64,000 bases of DNA from Flavimaricola sp. Lineage in GTDB: Bacteria; Pseudomonadota; Alphaproteobacteria; Rhodobacterales; Rhodobacteraceae. The position numbers and the translations under genes are program-made. Under the pieces are notes generated by a model, which worked only from the letters and a program-made list of their open reading frames with translations, was not told where the DNA came from and did not search any database. The stretch's first letter is position 1; each line of letters opens with the position of its first letter. The stretch lies in assembly GCA_020629175.1 (NCBI GenBank), contig JAHDDU010000001.1:124454-188453 (forward strand). Reading direction: 5' to 3'. Below, piece by piece: positions 32,167-41,421 of this stretch.

Positions 32167-33927
32167 TTAGATTGGAAGGCCGACGACGAAACGCGCGCCG
32201 AGTGGCTCAGAGGTAACGTCAGCTTCGGTCGGGCGAATGTTTTCGGCCCAGATAACGCCGTCATGCGCTTCGATGATTTGCTTGGAGATTGCGAGGCCAA
32301 GGCCCGAGTTGTTGCCAAAATCGTTTGCAGGACGCTCTGAATAAAAGCGTTGAAACACCTTTGCCAAAGCGTTTTCGGGAATGCCTGGGCCGGTGTCCTC
32401 TACCACAACCAGCACCCGGTTGTCGCGCCTCCGCGCCCAGACCCGAATGGCATCTCCGTCTTCGCAAAAAGATGTCGCATTGCTGATCAGATTAACAAAG
32501 ACCTGCGCCAACCGCGCTTCCAGACCGTGAACAACGATTTCTTCGGCGGGCAAGTCTTCGATGAAATCCACGCCTTTTTCGTTAGCCTGCTTGCCAAGGT
32601 ACTCGTTGAGATTGCGGAGCATCTTGATGAGGTCGAAAGGCTCTTCCTGCTCTTTGACCAATTCTGTGTCGAGGCGCGACGCTTTGGAGATATCCGTGAC
32701 AAGACGATCAAGGCGTTTGATATCGTGCTCGATAACCTCAAGCATGCGTTCACGCTGTTCCGGCTTTTTCGCGATCCGCATCGTGCCGACCGCAGATTGC
32801 AGAGAGGCGAGTGGGTTTTTGATCTCGTGGCTCACGTCTGCCGCAAATTGCTCGTTACTTTCGATCCGTTCATACAGCGCTGTCACCATTCCGCGCAGAG
32901 CCGCTGACAAACGGCCGATCTCATCCGGGCGTTGCGACAAATCCGGAATGCGGATTTTGCGCGGGGACATCTTTCGGGCGTTGCGATCGCGCCCCATCTC
33001 GGCTGCAGTGGCAAGATCTGCGATTGGGTTCGCAATGGTAGAGGCCAGCACGAGGCTGAGGCCGATGGAAACCAGCACGCCAATGACAAACATCTGCAAG
33101 ACCTGCTCGCGCTCGCGCCGCACGAGCGCATCAATCTCACCTGCCGCGGTTGTCAGAGCAACGGCCCCAACGGGTGTTCCGTTCTGGCGGATCGGGCTGG
33201 CCACGGCAAAAATGGTATTTCCCTGAGCATCCGGCGCAACTTCGGCCCGTGTGCCGCGTGTCAGGGCACTGTCCACCAAGGCGCGCGCACTTTCGGTTGT
33301 GTCGATCGGCGCGCCAAGCCTGTCCTGGCTCGACAACATGCCTGCGAGTCCATCCCACAGCGAATTTAGCATATTGGTGATCAGGGTGCCTCGGCTGTCG
33401 AGGACGAGGCCTTCGACCTCCGCGCTTGGGCCCGCGGTTGCGGTTCCGATCAACGTGCCGTTGGTATCAAAGACAAAGGCCTCAATGCCCCGGCGTAGGT
33501 CCAAACCGGCCAGTGTTCCGGCTACATCAATCCCGTCGCCGGTGACAAAGCTGACGGGAGCGCTGGTGGGAAGCTGTGCTTCAAACACATCCGCAACCAG
33601 TTCAGCCTCGCTCACCAGACCACTGGCGCGCTGAAAGGCGAGGTTGTCGCGTGAGGGCATGAAATAGAGCATTCCCGCGACAAGCAGGATCAATGCCACG
33701 AGATTGAACGTAATGATTTTCCGTGCAAGCGGCGAATTATTGAGGCGGATCACACGCCGGGCGCGACGACGCTCCTGAAGTTCGTCGTCCAAACCGGCAG
33801 AGGGCATGACCCAGTCATCCCCCAAAATCACTTCACCGTTTCTGCGCTTCGACGCTTCCGCCTCGGCGGCCGCAGCGCGGCGCACCGAGTTTAGATCGCG
33901 TACGTCGATTTCAGACGACGCTGTCAT
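32167..33927 (-). CDS. chvG: Sensor histidine kinase ChvG
   Basis: 586 residues. TM1 lies at about 72-92, a periplasmic sensor domain follows, TM2 is near 280-300, and a HAMP-like linker leads to the HisKA box 'AADVSHEIKNPLASL' with H367. The ATPase domain has the N box 'VFVNLISNATSF', G1 'EDTGPGIPENAL' and G2 'GLGLAISKQI'. ChvG/ExoS senses acid, envelope stress and periplasmic ExoR-type signals in relatives. It lies 21 bases after chvI. Confidence 0.93.
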   Translation of the reverse strand: MTASSEIDVRDLNSVRRAAAAEAEASKRRNGEVILGDDWVMPSAGLDDELQERRRARRVIRLNNSPLARKIITFNLVALILLVAGMLYFMPSRDNLAFQRASGLVSEAELVADVFEAQLPTSAPVSFVTGDGIDVAGTLAGLDLRRGIEAFVFDTNGTLIGTATAGPSAEVEGLVLDSRGTLITNMLNSLWDGLAGMLSSQDRLGAPIDTTESARALVDSALTRGTRAEVAPDAQGNTIFAVASPIRQNGTPVGAVALTTAAGEIDALVRREREQVLQMFVIGVLVSIGLSLVLASTIANPIADLATAAEMGRDRNARKMSPRKIRIPDLSQRPDEIGRLSAALRGMVTALYERIESNEQFAADVSHEIKNPLASLQSAVGTMRIAKKPEQRERMLEVIEHDIKRLDRLVTDISKASRLDTELVKEQEEPFDLIKMLRNLNEYLGKQANEKGVDFIEDLPAEEIVVHGLEARLAQVFVNLISNATSFCEDGDAIRVWARRRDNRVLVVVEDTGPGIPENALAKVFQRFYSERPANDFGNNSGLGLAISKQIIEAHDGVIWAENIRPTEADVTSEPLGARFVVGLPI

Positions 33928-33948
33928 ACTGCTCGTACCCTTCTGGGC

Positions 33949-34650
33949 TTATTCTTCGTTGTAGCGGTATCCGATACCGTAGAGCGTTTCGATCGCCGAA
34001 AACTCATCATCGGCCATCCGCATTTTCTTGCGAAGGCGTTTGATGTGGCTGTCGATTGTCCGGTCATCAACATAGACCTGATCGTCGTAGGCGACGTCCA
34101 TCAACTGATCGCGTGATTTTACAAAGCCCGGACGCTGTGCCAGCGCTTGCAGCAGCAAGAATTCTGTGACGGTCAAGGAGACATCCTTGCCCTTCCACTT
34201 CACCGCATGACGAAGCGGGTCCATGCTCAGCTCACCGCGGGTCATGACCTTGTTCTCTTCAGTCACCTCAACCGCATCGCCAGACACAGCCTCCTGACGG
34301 CGCAGCAGGGCGCGAATACGCTCAACCAGCAAACGCTGAGAGAATGGTTTTTTGACGTAGTCGTCCGCACCCATGCGCAGGCCGAGAACTTCGTCAATTT
34401 CGTCATCTTTGGATGTCAGAAAGATCACCGGCATCGATGTCTTCTGGCGCAGACGCTGAAGCAGGTCCATGCCGTCCATCCGTGGCATCTTGATATCCAG
34501 AACGGCCAATTCCGGCATCCTTTTGTTGAATGCGTCCAATGCGGACTGGCCATCATTGTATGTTTCCACCTCAAAGCCTTCTGCTTCGAGTGTCATAGAG
34601 ACCGACGTCAAAATATTGCGGTCGTCATCTACGAGTGCAATCTTATTCAT
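33949..34650 (-). CDS. chvI: Response regulator ChvI (OmpR family)
   Basis: 233 residues from the ATG at 34650, with AAGGGG 12 bases upstream. The receiver domain has D52 as phospho-acceptor ('[14 protein letters not shown]') and K in 'DYVKKPFSQ'; the C-terminal winged helix ends '[13 protein letters not shown]'. It is phosphorylated by ChvG. In relatives it controls envelope polysaccharide, flagella and acid-response genes. It is divergent from pckA with 295 bases between. Confidence 0.95.
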   Translation of the reverse strand: MNKIALVDDDRNILTSVSMTLEAEGFEVETYNDGQSALDAFNKRMPELAVLDIKMPRMDGMDLLQRLRQKTSMPVIFLTSKDDEIDEVLGLRMGADDYVKKPFSQRLLVERIRALLRRQEAVSGDAVEVTEENKVMTRGELSMDPLRHAVKWKGKDVSLTVTEFLLLQALAQRPGFVKSRDQLMDVAYDDQVYVDDRTIDSHIKRLRKKMRMADDEFSAIETLYGIGYRYNEE

Positions 34651-34825
34651 TGCTTTAACCCCTTGCTCGTTTGTCGAGTGCCTGCCTTGTTTTGGGCACG
34701 ATAAGCCTACGATTGGGATACGAATCAATCCCAATTAAGGAATTGTTGCGAAACCGTTGCCTTATTTTGCCGGTTTGCCTCTTAACAATGGCTAAAATGC
34801 CTCAGTTGAATGCATCGGATTGTCG

Positions 34826-34839
34826 TGTTTGCGTTAACA
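34826..34839. promoter_or_regulatory. LacI-type (CceR/PckR-like) operator 1 upstream of pckA
   Basis: TGTTTGCGTTAACA matches TGTTAGCGCTAACA at 12 of 14 positions. It is 107 bases before the pckA start and exactly 20 bases (two helical turns) from the second site. Confidence 0.5.
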
Positions 34840-34845
34840 TCTGTT

Positions 34846-34866
34846 TGGTTGCGCTAACGCTAGCGC
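34846..34866. promoter_or_regulatory. LacI-type (CceR/PckR-like) operator 2 upstream of pckA
   Basis: TGGTTGCGCTAACG matches the same palindrome at 11 of 14 positions. Bases 34851-34866, GCGCTAACGCTAGCGC, also form a 16-base palindrome with one mismatched pair. PckR of Sinorhizobium and CceR of Rhodobacter are LacI-type regulators of pckA. Confidence 0.5.
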
Positions 34867-34945
34867 CACAACGTATCTTTGAGGGAAATCATCGTGTTAT
34901 CCCGTGAGAACAGGGCCAGAAATCTGTTGCACAGGAGAAAAACAC

Positions 34946-36541
34946 ATGACCCAAGGTACCGTTAACCCAGAGATGACGCTAGACGCGCAGGGCATCCACG
35001 GATTGGGCAATGTTTTTTATAACTTTACCGAGGCACAGCTTGTTGAAGCGTCTCTGAAGGCTGGTGAAGGCACTTTATTGCCTGGTGGCGCGCTGCTTGC
35101 CACAACGGGAAAGCACACGGGCCGGTCCCCTAAAGACAAGTTTGTGGTGCGCACACCGTCGGTCGAGCCGCACATCTGGTGGGAAAACAACGCCGCGATG
35201 GAGCCTGCCTCGTTCGACGTGCTCCACGCTGACATGCTCGCCCACATGAAGAGCCGTGATTACCACGTACAGGACCTTTTTGGCGGCGCGGACCCGACCC
35301 ACCGCCTCGATGTGCGCGTCATTACTGAACTTGCATGGCATGGGTTGTTCATCCGCCATCTTCTGCGCCGCCCCGAGCGCGCCGAGCTGGACGGATTTAC
35401 GCCTGATTTCACGATCATCAATTGCCCAAGCTTTAAGGCCGATCCGGCCAAGCACGGCTGCAATTCGGACACGGTCATCGCGCTGAACTTTGACAAAAAG
35501 CTCATTCTGATCGGCGGTACAGAGTACGCTGGCGAGAACAAGAAGTCTGTGTTCACCCTGCTCAACTACATGCTGCCGGAAAAAGGCGTGATGCCGATGC
35601 ATTGCTCGGCCAACCACGCGCCGGGCAACCCCGTAGATACCGCCGTCTTCTTTGGTCTCTCTGGCACAGGCAAGACGACATTGTCCGCCGCACCCGACCG
35701 TGTGCTGTTGGGCGATGACGAGCATGGCTGGTCAGATCGCGGCACCTTCAACTTCGAAGGGGGATGCTACGCCAAGACGATTAACCTTGATCCAAAGGCC
35801 GAGCCAGAAATCTATGCCACGACGTCGAAGTTTGGCACAGTCGTCGAGAACATGATCATCGATCAGGATGGCAAGCTGGACTTCAACGATGACAGCCTCA
35901 CAGCCAACATGCGCTGCGCCTACCCGTTGAACTACATCAGCAATGCGAGCGAGACAGCGCTGGGCGGGCATCCCAAGAACATCATCATGCTCACCTGTGA
36001 CGCTTTTGGCGTTTTGCCTCCGATCGCGCGCATGACACCTGCGCAGGCGATGTATCACTTCCTGTCTGGCTTCACCTCCAAAGTCGCGGGCACAGAGCGT
36101 GGTGTGACCGAGCCTGAGCCAACATTCTCTACCTGCTTTGGCGCACCCTTCATGCCGCGCCGGCCCGAGGAATACGGCAAACTGCTGCAAGCCAAGATCG
36201 CAAGCCACGGCGCTACGTGCTGGCTGGTCAACACGGGCTGGACCGGGGGCGCCTATGGCACGGGCAGCCGGATGCCGATCAAGGCGACACGTGCGCTGCT
36301 CTCCGCAGCCTTGGACGGTTCGCTCGCCGAAAGCACGTTCCGCAAAGACCCGAACTTCGGCTTTGAGGTCCCTGTGACAGTTGACGGTGTGGATGCTAAA
36401 TTGCTCGACCCGCGTGCGACTTGGGCGGACAAAGCGGCCTATGACGCGCAGGCAGAGAAACTTGTGGACATGTTTGCCGAGAATTTTGCGCAATATGTGC
36501 CGCACATCGATGATGACGTGCGCGCCGCCGCAATCGGCTAG
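34946..36541 (+). CDS. pckA: Phosphoenolpyruvate carboxykinase (ATP)
   Basis: 531 residues from the ATG at 34946 (ACAGGAG upstream). The kinase P-loop is GLSGTGKT at 237-244. The PEPCK signature and substrate regions '[19 protein letters not shown]', '[20 protein letters not shown]', '[11 protein letters not shown]' and '[19 protein letters not shown]' are present. It turns oxaloacetate into PEP for gluconeogenesis. Its position opposite chvI is conserved in alphaproteobacteria. Tandem LacI-type operators upstream fit carbon-source control. Confidence 0.98.
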   Translation: MTQGTVNPEMTLDAQGIHGLGNVFYNFTEAQLVEASLKAGEGTLLPGGALLATTGKHTGRSPKDKFVVRTPSVEPHIWWENNAAMEPASFDVLHADMLAHMKSRDYHVQDLFGGADPTHRLDVRVITELAWHGLFIRHLLRRPERAELDGFTPDFTIINCPSFKADPAKHGCNSDTVIALNFDKKLILIGGTEYAGENKKSVFTLLNYMLPEKGVMPMHCSANHAPGNPVDTAVFFGLSGTGKTTLSAAPDRVLLGDDEHGWSDRGTFNFEGGCYAKTINLDPKAEPEIYATTSKFGTVVENMIIDQDGKLDFNDDSLTANMRCAYPLNYISNASETALGGHPKNIIMLTCDAFGVLPPIARMTPAQAMYHFLSGFTSKVAGTERGVTEPEPTFSTCFGAPFMPRRPEEYGKLLQAKIASHGATCWLVNTGWTGGAYGTGSRMPIKATRALLSAALDGSLAESTFRKDPNFGFEVPVTVDGVDAKLLDPRATWADKAAYDAQAEKLVDMFAENFAQYVPHIDDDVRAAAIG

Positions 36542-36559
36542 GCCCATAAAATCAGAATA

Positions 36560-36597
36560 GGGGTGGCGTGCAGGGCCAGCACGCCACCCCTTTTTTT
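36560..36597 (+). terminator. Strong intrinsic terminator of pckA
   Basis: A 12-pair stem, GGGGTGGCGTGC with GCACGCCACCCC, around a seven-base loop and followed by seven T's. Confidence 0.93.
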
Positions 36598-36642
36598 GTC
36601 TGAACACGCGTGGCATCATGCGAAAAAGACATTTGGCGCAGC

Positions 36643-37179
36643 ATGTATATTAGATCCCTCTTCCTACTTTTGGCCGTGGCGTCTCCGCTTGCCGCGCAAA
36701 GTGTTCTGGATCAACGGCATCCGGATCTATCACAGTTGGATGCAGGTATCGTCTGCGCACCGCCCGTTATTGATGAGCGGCCTGCGCCCGGGTCCATCAC
36801 GGGGACCACCGGTGTCTTCGCGGATGCACCGGAATTTGTCTCTCGCGGACGGCAGGTACCTGCCGTCATCGGCGTGGCCTTTGGATTGTCCGTAACGGCC
36901 AAGGGCCGCAACTTCGCGCCGCTGGACGTCAGCATCACCCATCCACCCATGGGTGCGAATGGGGTCACCGAGCAAAGCTTTGTCACCGACCTGATCGATG
37001 GCGTCAGCCGCTCATCCCTCTATGCCTTTGAAGACGAGTGGGAGTTGGTGGAGGGGCCATGGACGATTACGGCGACTTATCTAGATGAGCTTGTCTATCA
37101 CCTGAATTTTGAAGTGGTTGACCCCAGGCTCTTGCCCGAACTTGCGAGCATCTGCGGATATGTGGAGTTGTTTTCATGA
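36643..37179 (+). CDS. Exported DUF3859-like protein, first of a tandem pair
   Basis: 178 residues from the ATG at 36643, giving a signal peptide ('MYIRSLFLLLAVASPLAA|QS'). A start 11 codons earlier is open but would put charged residues before the signal. The mature part is beta-rich: 'LDAGIVCAPPVI', 'VPAVIGVAFGLSVTAKG', 'ITHPPMG' and the end 'LASICGYVELFS'. One cysteine sits near each end, a possible disulfide. It shares this plan with the next gene, from which it overlaps by ATGA. DUF3859 is my best family guess; function unknown. Confidence 0.75.
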   Translation: MYIRSLFLLLAVASPLAAQSVLDQRHPDLSQLDAGIVCAPPVIDERPAPGSITGTTGVFADAPEFVSRGRQVPAVIGVAFGLSVTAKGRNFAPLDVSITHPPMGANGVTEQSFVTDLIDGVSRSSLYAFEDEWELVEGPWTITATYLDELVYHLNFEVVDPRLLPELASICGYVELFS

Positions 37180-37721
37180 TGAGAACACGATTTGCGTTCA
37201 ACGTCACCGTTCTGATGCTCGCAACATCGACCGTTGCCCAAAGCACCCAAGACATCGTGACACGAGAGGTTGCGCGTTTTTCGGCGGGCGTTGTCTGCAC
37301 CCCTCTTATCGTGGGTCAAAACGAGGCACCTGGGACGATCTCGGGTTTTACCAACACAATCGAAGGGCTGGTAGAGTTTACATCAACGAGCCGCCGTGTC
37401 CCCGCCGTTATCGGAATTTCGTTCGGTGCGTTGGTGACGGCCAAATCCTTTGATCGGTCCAACGTTACGGTGACGCTGACCCACCCCCCTATGGGCGACG
37501 CAGGGGTCGAGGTCGAAACCTATGCCACCTATATCTCGGCCACCAACGACAGTCCTGTGTTGTTCAGCCTTGAGTATGACTACGAGCTTGTTACCGGCCC
37601 TTGGCGGTTTGATGTGAGCCATCAGGGCCAGTTGCTCTACACTGCCAACTTTGAGGTGGTGGAGCCGCAAGACCTGCCGGAGTTGGCCAATATCTGCGGT
37701 TATGCCGAGTTGTTCTCCTAG
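37176..37721 (+). CDS. Exported DUF3859-like protein, second of a tandem pair
   Basis: 181 residues with a signal peptide ending near 'STVAQS'. The mature protein follows its neighbour block by block: 'FSAGVVCTPLIV', 'VPAVIGISFGALVTAKS', 'LTHPPMG', 'ELVTGPWRFDVSHQGQLLYTANFEVVEP' and 'LANICGYAELFS'. Identity is moderate, so the duplication is old. Translation is coupled to the first gene. It overlaps the convergent RNase T2 gene by four bases. Confidence 0.78.
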   Translation: MMRTRFAFNVTVLMLATSTVAQSTQDIVTREVARFSAGVVCTPLIVGQNEAPGTISGFTNTIEGLVEFTSTSRRVPAVIGISFGALVTAKSFDRSNVTVTLTHPPMGDAGVEVETYATYISATNDSPVLFSLEYDYELVTGPWRFDVSHQGQLLYTANFEVVEPQDLPELANICGYAELFS

Positions 37722-38347
37722 CGGATCGGCTCAAAGGCTGCGCTGGTCATTGAGCAATCGCGGATCACGTCCGCCCCGCATCTGCGCAACTCAAGGTCAC
37801 GTGTCAGACAAATGCGCGCCTCCTGGATGTGGCCATCGCGGCATGTGATCGTAATTTGGTCTGCCTCCATTTGCGGATTGTCGCGCAGGAAAGCCTCTTC
37901 AATCAGGCTCGCAGGCAGCGTCACAGACCTGTCGAGATCGCGCAGCACCTGCGGACGGGTGACCTGCTCGTAGGCCTCGCGGGCAAGCGCGTAATAATCG
38001 CGCGGCGAGAGGCCTGAGCAAGAGCCGTGTTTGTTCCATTGATACCAGGCAAGGCCAGAGGTGCCCATGATATCGGCCATGTCGTTTGTCATCCCACGCG
38101 ATGGCGGGCGGTGCGTTGAAAAGCAATCCTGCGGCCAGCCCGTCTCGTACTGCGGCCATAGCCCGTGCAGGACCCAGCCAAAATCCCGCCCAGCATCGCA
38201 TTGCGGCGAACCCCGCTCATCACCCTCCAAGGCGCACCAATTCGGCGACCAGGAGAGGGACAACACGTAGTAGTCAAACTCACCCGCCTGATCCTGTGCG
38301 CTTGCGGGCAAAGACAGCAACATCAATATGCAAAGAAGGCGTTTCAT
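37718..38347 (-). CDS. Ribonuclease T2 family enzyme, exported
   Basis: 209 residues from the ATG at 38347 (AGGAAAG upstream). After a signal peptide ('MKRLLCILMLLSLPASA|QD') come the two T2 active-site motifs: CAS I 'HGLWPQY' and CAS II 'WNKHGSCSG', with catalytic histidines in each. T2 RNases cut single-stranded RNA through 2',3'-cyclic phosphates in the periplasm, as RNase I does in E. coli, and let cells use external RNA. The longer open frame to 38704 is antisense to the TrcR gene and is rejected. Confidence 0.9.
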   Translation of the reverse strand: MKRLLCILMLLSLPASAQDQAGEFDYYVLSLSWSPNWCALEGDERGSPQCDAGRDFGWVLHGLWPQYETGWPQDCFSTHRPPSRGMTNDMADIMGTSGLAWYQWNKHGSCSGLSPRDYYALAREAYEQVTRPQVLRDLDRSVTLPASLIEEAFLRDNPQMEADQITITCRDGHIQEARICLTRDLELRRCGADVIRDCSMTSAAFEPIR

Positions 38348-38474
38348 TTTGATCTTTCCTCTTGGGTCGCCTCTCCTTATATACGTCCCAAGTTCCTCGA
38401 CAATGTGAACGGACCCTTGGATGGGTCGCCCAATTCCAGGGCACGGGGAAGGCATGTTTTGAAAGGGTGCTGCA

Positions 38475-39248
38475 ATGGCTGACAAACCGATTATGGCAAA
38501 GGCTACCGCCGTCTGGCTGGTGGACAACACAACGCTGAGCTTCAAGCAGATCGGCGACTTTTGTGGGCTGCATGAGCTGGAAGTGCAGGGCATCGCAGAT
38601 GGGGATGTGGCCGCCGGCGTCAAAGGGTTTGATCCGATCGCCAACAACCAGCTGACCCAGGAAGAGTTGGACAAAGCGCAAGCTGACCGGAGCCATAAGC
38701 TCAAGTTGAAATTCTACGCCGCTGCCGTCGGTGAGGAAAAGCGCCGTGGCCCCCGGTACACGCCGCTCTCCAAACGACAGGATCGCCCGGCGTCGATTTT
38801 GTGGCTGGTCAAGTTCCACCCTGAACTTTCTGATGGCCAAATCTCTAAACTGGTTGGCACGACCAAACCCACCATTCAGGCCATCCGGGAACGGACACAC
38901 TGGAACATCTCAAACATCGAACCCATCGATCCTGTGGCCCTCGGTCTGTGCAAACAGTCCGAGCTGGATGCCGCTGTGCAAAAGGCCGCCGCCAAAAAGG
39001 CGCGCGAAGGCAGCGTGATGAGCGATGATGAGCGCCGCAAACTGGTGTCGACCGAGCAAAGCCTTGGCATGCCAGCCGAGCCCAAGATTCCAACGGCCAT
39101 TTCCGGGCTTGAGACGTTCACCCTTGGCGACGGCGATGATCCGCGTGGTGAGGAGGAAGAGGAGGCCATCGATACCCGCGATGTGGCGGACGCCGACAGC
39201 TTCTTTAACCTGCCCGATGCGGACGACAGCGACGACGACAAAGAGTGA
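38475..39248 (+). CDS. trcR: Cell cycle transcriptional regulator TrcR (DUF1013)
   Basis: 257 residues. The DUF1013 core covers 'ATAVWLVDNTTLSFKQIGDFCGLHELEVQGIADG' and 'RQDRPASILWLVKFHPELSDGQISKLVGTTKPTIQAIRERTHWN', with two helix-turn-helix-like segments. The last ~60 residues are strongly acidic. Alphaproteobacterial members are annotated as TrcR cell cycle regulators that may act with RNA polymerase. It is a single gene closed by a strong terminator. Confidence 0.85.
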   Translation: MADKPIMAKATAVWLVDNTTLSFKQIGDFCGLHELEVQGIADGDVAAGVKGFDPIANNQLTQEELDKAQADRSHKLKLKFYAAAVGEEKRRGPRYTPLSKRQDRPASILWLVKFHPELSDGQISKLVGTTKPTIQAIRERTHWNISNIEPIDPVALGLCKQSELDAAVQKAAAKKAREGSVMSDDERRKLVSTEQSLGMPAEPKIPTAISGLETFTLGDGDDPRGEEEEEAIDTRDVADADSFFNLPDADDSDDDKE

Positions 39249-39270
39249 TCGTCAGCGCGTGATTATCGTG

Positions 39271-39298
39271 AAAGCCCCGGTCACAGTGCCGGGGCTTT
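39271..39298. terminator. Bidirectional terminator between trcR and flgI
   Basis: AAAGCCCCGG and CCGGGGCTTT form a perfect 10-pair stem with an eight-base loop; both strands carry a short T-run. It serves trcR rightward and flgI leftward. Confidence 0.88.
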
Positions 39299-39302
39299 TG
39301 CG

Positions 39303-40412
39303 TTAGCGGACAATAAACTCCGCATGCAATGCACCTGCGGCGCGAATGCTCTTGAGAATGTCGATCATATCGTTGGGTGAGACGCCCAAAGCGTTGAGTG
39401 CCGCAACCACCTCAGACAAGGACGCGCCGGGTGCGACGTCTGCCAGACCAATCCCCGGTTCTTCGGCAATCTCGGCGCGGGTGCGCGGCACCACCACCGT
39501 TTCGCCGGGGGAGAAGGGGTTGGGCTGTACCGCAATTGGCTGTTCTTCGATACGGATCGTCAGATTGCCCTGGCTGACAGCGACCCGACTGATCCTCACA
39601 TCCTCGCCCATCACAATCGTGCCAGACCGCTGATCCACTACAACGCGGGCCGGCCGCTCGGGCTCAATCGTGATGTTTTCCACCATGGCGATCACATGTG
39701 CGATAGAGGGCATGAGCGTTTCGTTGATGTTAATGGCGACAGTGCCGCTATCCAGCATAACGGCACACCGTCTTCCAAAGGCGTGGTTTAGCGCTTCTTC
39801 AATTCGGGCCGCTGTTGTGAAATCGGGTGTGCGCAGAGCAAGCCTTAAGATGTCCAGCGAGTTGAGGTCGAAGTCCACTTCCCGCTCGACCGTGGCGCCT
39901 GCCGGGATCACACCAGCAGTGGGGACCCCTTGCGTGACACGGGCCGCTGCCCCTTCGGCGCTGACCCCACCCGCAATGATCGTCCCTTGGGCGACTGCGT
40001 AAATGTCGCCATCGGCAGCGTTCAAAGGCGTCATGATGAGCGTGCCGCCCAGCAGGCTGCTGGCATCCCCAATGGCCGATACAGTCACGTCAATCGGGCT
40101 ACCGGCGCGGGCAAACGGGGGTAGCTGTGCTGTGACGAGGACAGCGGCAACGTTGCGTGGGCGAAACTGCTCGCCATCGACGTTGACGCCCAGTCGCTCC
40201 AGCACATTGGCCATGATCTCTTCGGTAAAGGGAGAGTTGCGCAAACCGTCGCCCGTTCCGTTCAGCCCGACCACGAGGCCATAGCCCAACAAATCGTTTG
40301 AGCGCACGCCATCAAACTGGACCAAATCCTTGATCCGAACCGGCGTTGCATGCGCCATTTGCACAGTCAGGAAAACAGAGAGTGCGGCGCCCACCAGCCG
40401 CTTCAAAATCAT
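39303..40412 (-). CDS. flgI: Flagellar P-ring protein FlgI
   Basis: 369 residues with a signal peptide ('MILKRLVGAALSVFLTVQMAHA|TP'). FlgI features are 'RIKDLVQFDGVRSNDLLGYGLVVGLNGTGDG', 'NVAAVLVTAQLPPFARAGSPIDVTVSAIGDA', 'SLLGGTLIMTPL' and 'IDQRSGTIVMGEDVRIS'-like 'VDQRSGTIVMGEDVRIS'. It forms the peptidoglycan ring bushing. It is the last gene of the leftward flgE-K-L-I series; it overlaps flgL by four bases. Confidence 0.96.
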   Translation of the reverse strand: MILKRLVGAALSVFLTVQMAHATPVRIKDLVQFDGVRSNDLLGYGLVVGLNGTGDGLRNSPFTEEIMANVLERLGVNVDGEQFRPRNVAAVLVTAQLPPFARAGSPIDVTVSAIGDASSLLGGTLIMTPLNAADGDIYAVAQGTIIAGGVSAEGAAARVTQGVPTAGVIPAGATVEREVDFDLNSLDILRLALRTPDFTTAARIEEALNHAFGRRCAVMLDSGTVAININETLMPSIAHVIAMVENITIEPERPARVVVDQRSGTIVMGEDVRISRVAVSQGNLTIRIEEQPIAVQPNPFSPGETVVVPRTRAEIAEEPGIGLADVAPGASLSEVVAALNALGVSPNDMIDILKSIRAAGALHAEFIVR

Positions 40413-41419
40413 CTGATGTACTCCGCAAGGCTCAACCGCGCGAGGCGGGCGGTGATGGAGTAGTGCGTCTCAAGCTGGACTTGCACCTCTTGCAATGCCC
40501 CCGCAGTGGCAAATGGATCGGCGCTGTCCATCTCGTTGCGTAGGATGCCCAAGGATGTGATCTGCGCCGTCAGTCGGGCGACCACCGTTTCAACCCGGCC
40601 CTCGGCCTGCCCCAAGCGCCCGCGCAACTCGGCCATGCCCTGGGCAGCGACGAGGGACCGCTCCGCCGCGTCTCGCAACATCGCGGCACGGTCATTATCG
40701 CTAAGCGTTGTGCCTGTGTCCTCGGACAACGCGGCAATCGCAGCAGACTTCAGCACCTCCCGCACCGCAGCATCATCTGCTCGGGCAGCCAAAGAAACGG
40801 TTGTGCTGTCGTCCAGCCTTCGCTGTACTTGTGGGCCGGTGTCGCCGGTGTAAGCAAATGTCTCAAAGCCACCGCCGGGTGCGTCGAACCATGTTTCAAT
40901 CGCTGCGATGGCCGAGGTCGCATCCGCACTGCCAGCAATCGCCGTGCGAAGGGCCACGAGCATATCATCGGGTGTTGCTAGTGCTGCGCCATCGCTGGCC
41001 GCCCCGGCAAAGAGGGCTTGGCCCGCAAACCGCGTGTTCAGTGTGGCCACGCTGGCGCGGAATGCATCCTCTCCCGCGAGAGAGGCCGAACGTCGTTGAT
41101 CTGCGCTGGGCTCAAAAGGGACGTTGATCAAACGCTCGACCAGCAGGCTCCGCTCACCGTCAACCGCGTTGAGGCCAACTTGCTTTGCAGCCAATGTCCC
41201 AGCAATTTCTTTTGCTGCCGAAGATTGCGACTGTGCAAGGCGCAGGCTGCGGTCGATGTCACGCAAGATGGTTGTGTCGCCACCCAAGGCCTTTGTCAGA
41301 TCAGCCTTCTTGCCGCTCGAAAGCTCGCGGGTGAGGGTGTTCAGCCGCGTTTTGATGTCCACATTCTCGCGCCGCAATTGAAAAGCGGCGGCGCCGTCGC
41401 CCAGCCGGGTCAATGTCAT
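40409..41419 (-). CDS. flgL: Flagellar hook-filament junction protein FlgL
   Basis: 336 residues with the flagellin-like plan: coiled N-terminal helix ('GDGAAAFQLRRENVDIKTRLNTLTRELSSGKKADL') and C-terminal helix ('AEGRVETVVARLTAQITSLGILRNEMDSADPFATAGALQEVQVQLETHYSITARLARLSLAEYIR' in part). Divergent from the E. coli form but the position between flgK and flgI makes FlgL the best call. It joins hook and filament. Flagellin itself is not in the window. Confidence 0.88.
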   Translation of the reverse strand: MTLTRLGDGAAAFQLRRENVDIKTRLNTLTRELSSGKKADLTKALGGDTTILRDIDRSLRLAQSQSSAAKEIAGTLAAKQVGLNAVDGERSLLVERLINVPFEPSADQRRSASLAGEDAFRASVATLNTRFAGQALFAGAASDGAALATPDDMLVALRTAIAGSADATSAIAAIETWFDAPGGGFETFAYTGDTGPQVQRRLDDSTTVSLAARADDAAVREVLKSAAIAALSEDTGTTLSDNDRAAMLRDAAERSLVAAQGMAELRGRLGQAEGRVETVVARLTAQITSLGILRNEMDSADPFATAGALQEVQVQLETHYSITARLARLSLAEYIR

Positions 41420-41421
41420 CT

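Larger units (their letters stand above)
34651..34945. other. Intergenic region between chvI and pckA
   Basis: 295 bases with no coding frame I would accept. It holds two copies of a GCGYTAAC-type half-site exactly 20 bases apart (34826-34839 and 34846-34859, listed separately) and the pckA ribosome site ACAGGAG at 34931. The TTTTGCCGG and CTTATTTT stretches near 34760 may belong to a promoter, but no clear -35/-10 pair was found. Confidence 0.5.

Noticed and set aside
34779..34795. TTAACAATGGCTAA as a CtrA box before pckA
   Set aside because: The spacing is six bases, not seven, and pckA is not an expected CtrA target.
35732..36619. 295-codon minus-strand frame opposite pckA
   Set aside because: Shadow of pckA; no ribosome site or motif.
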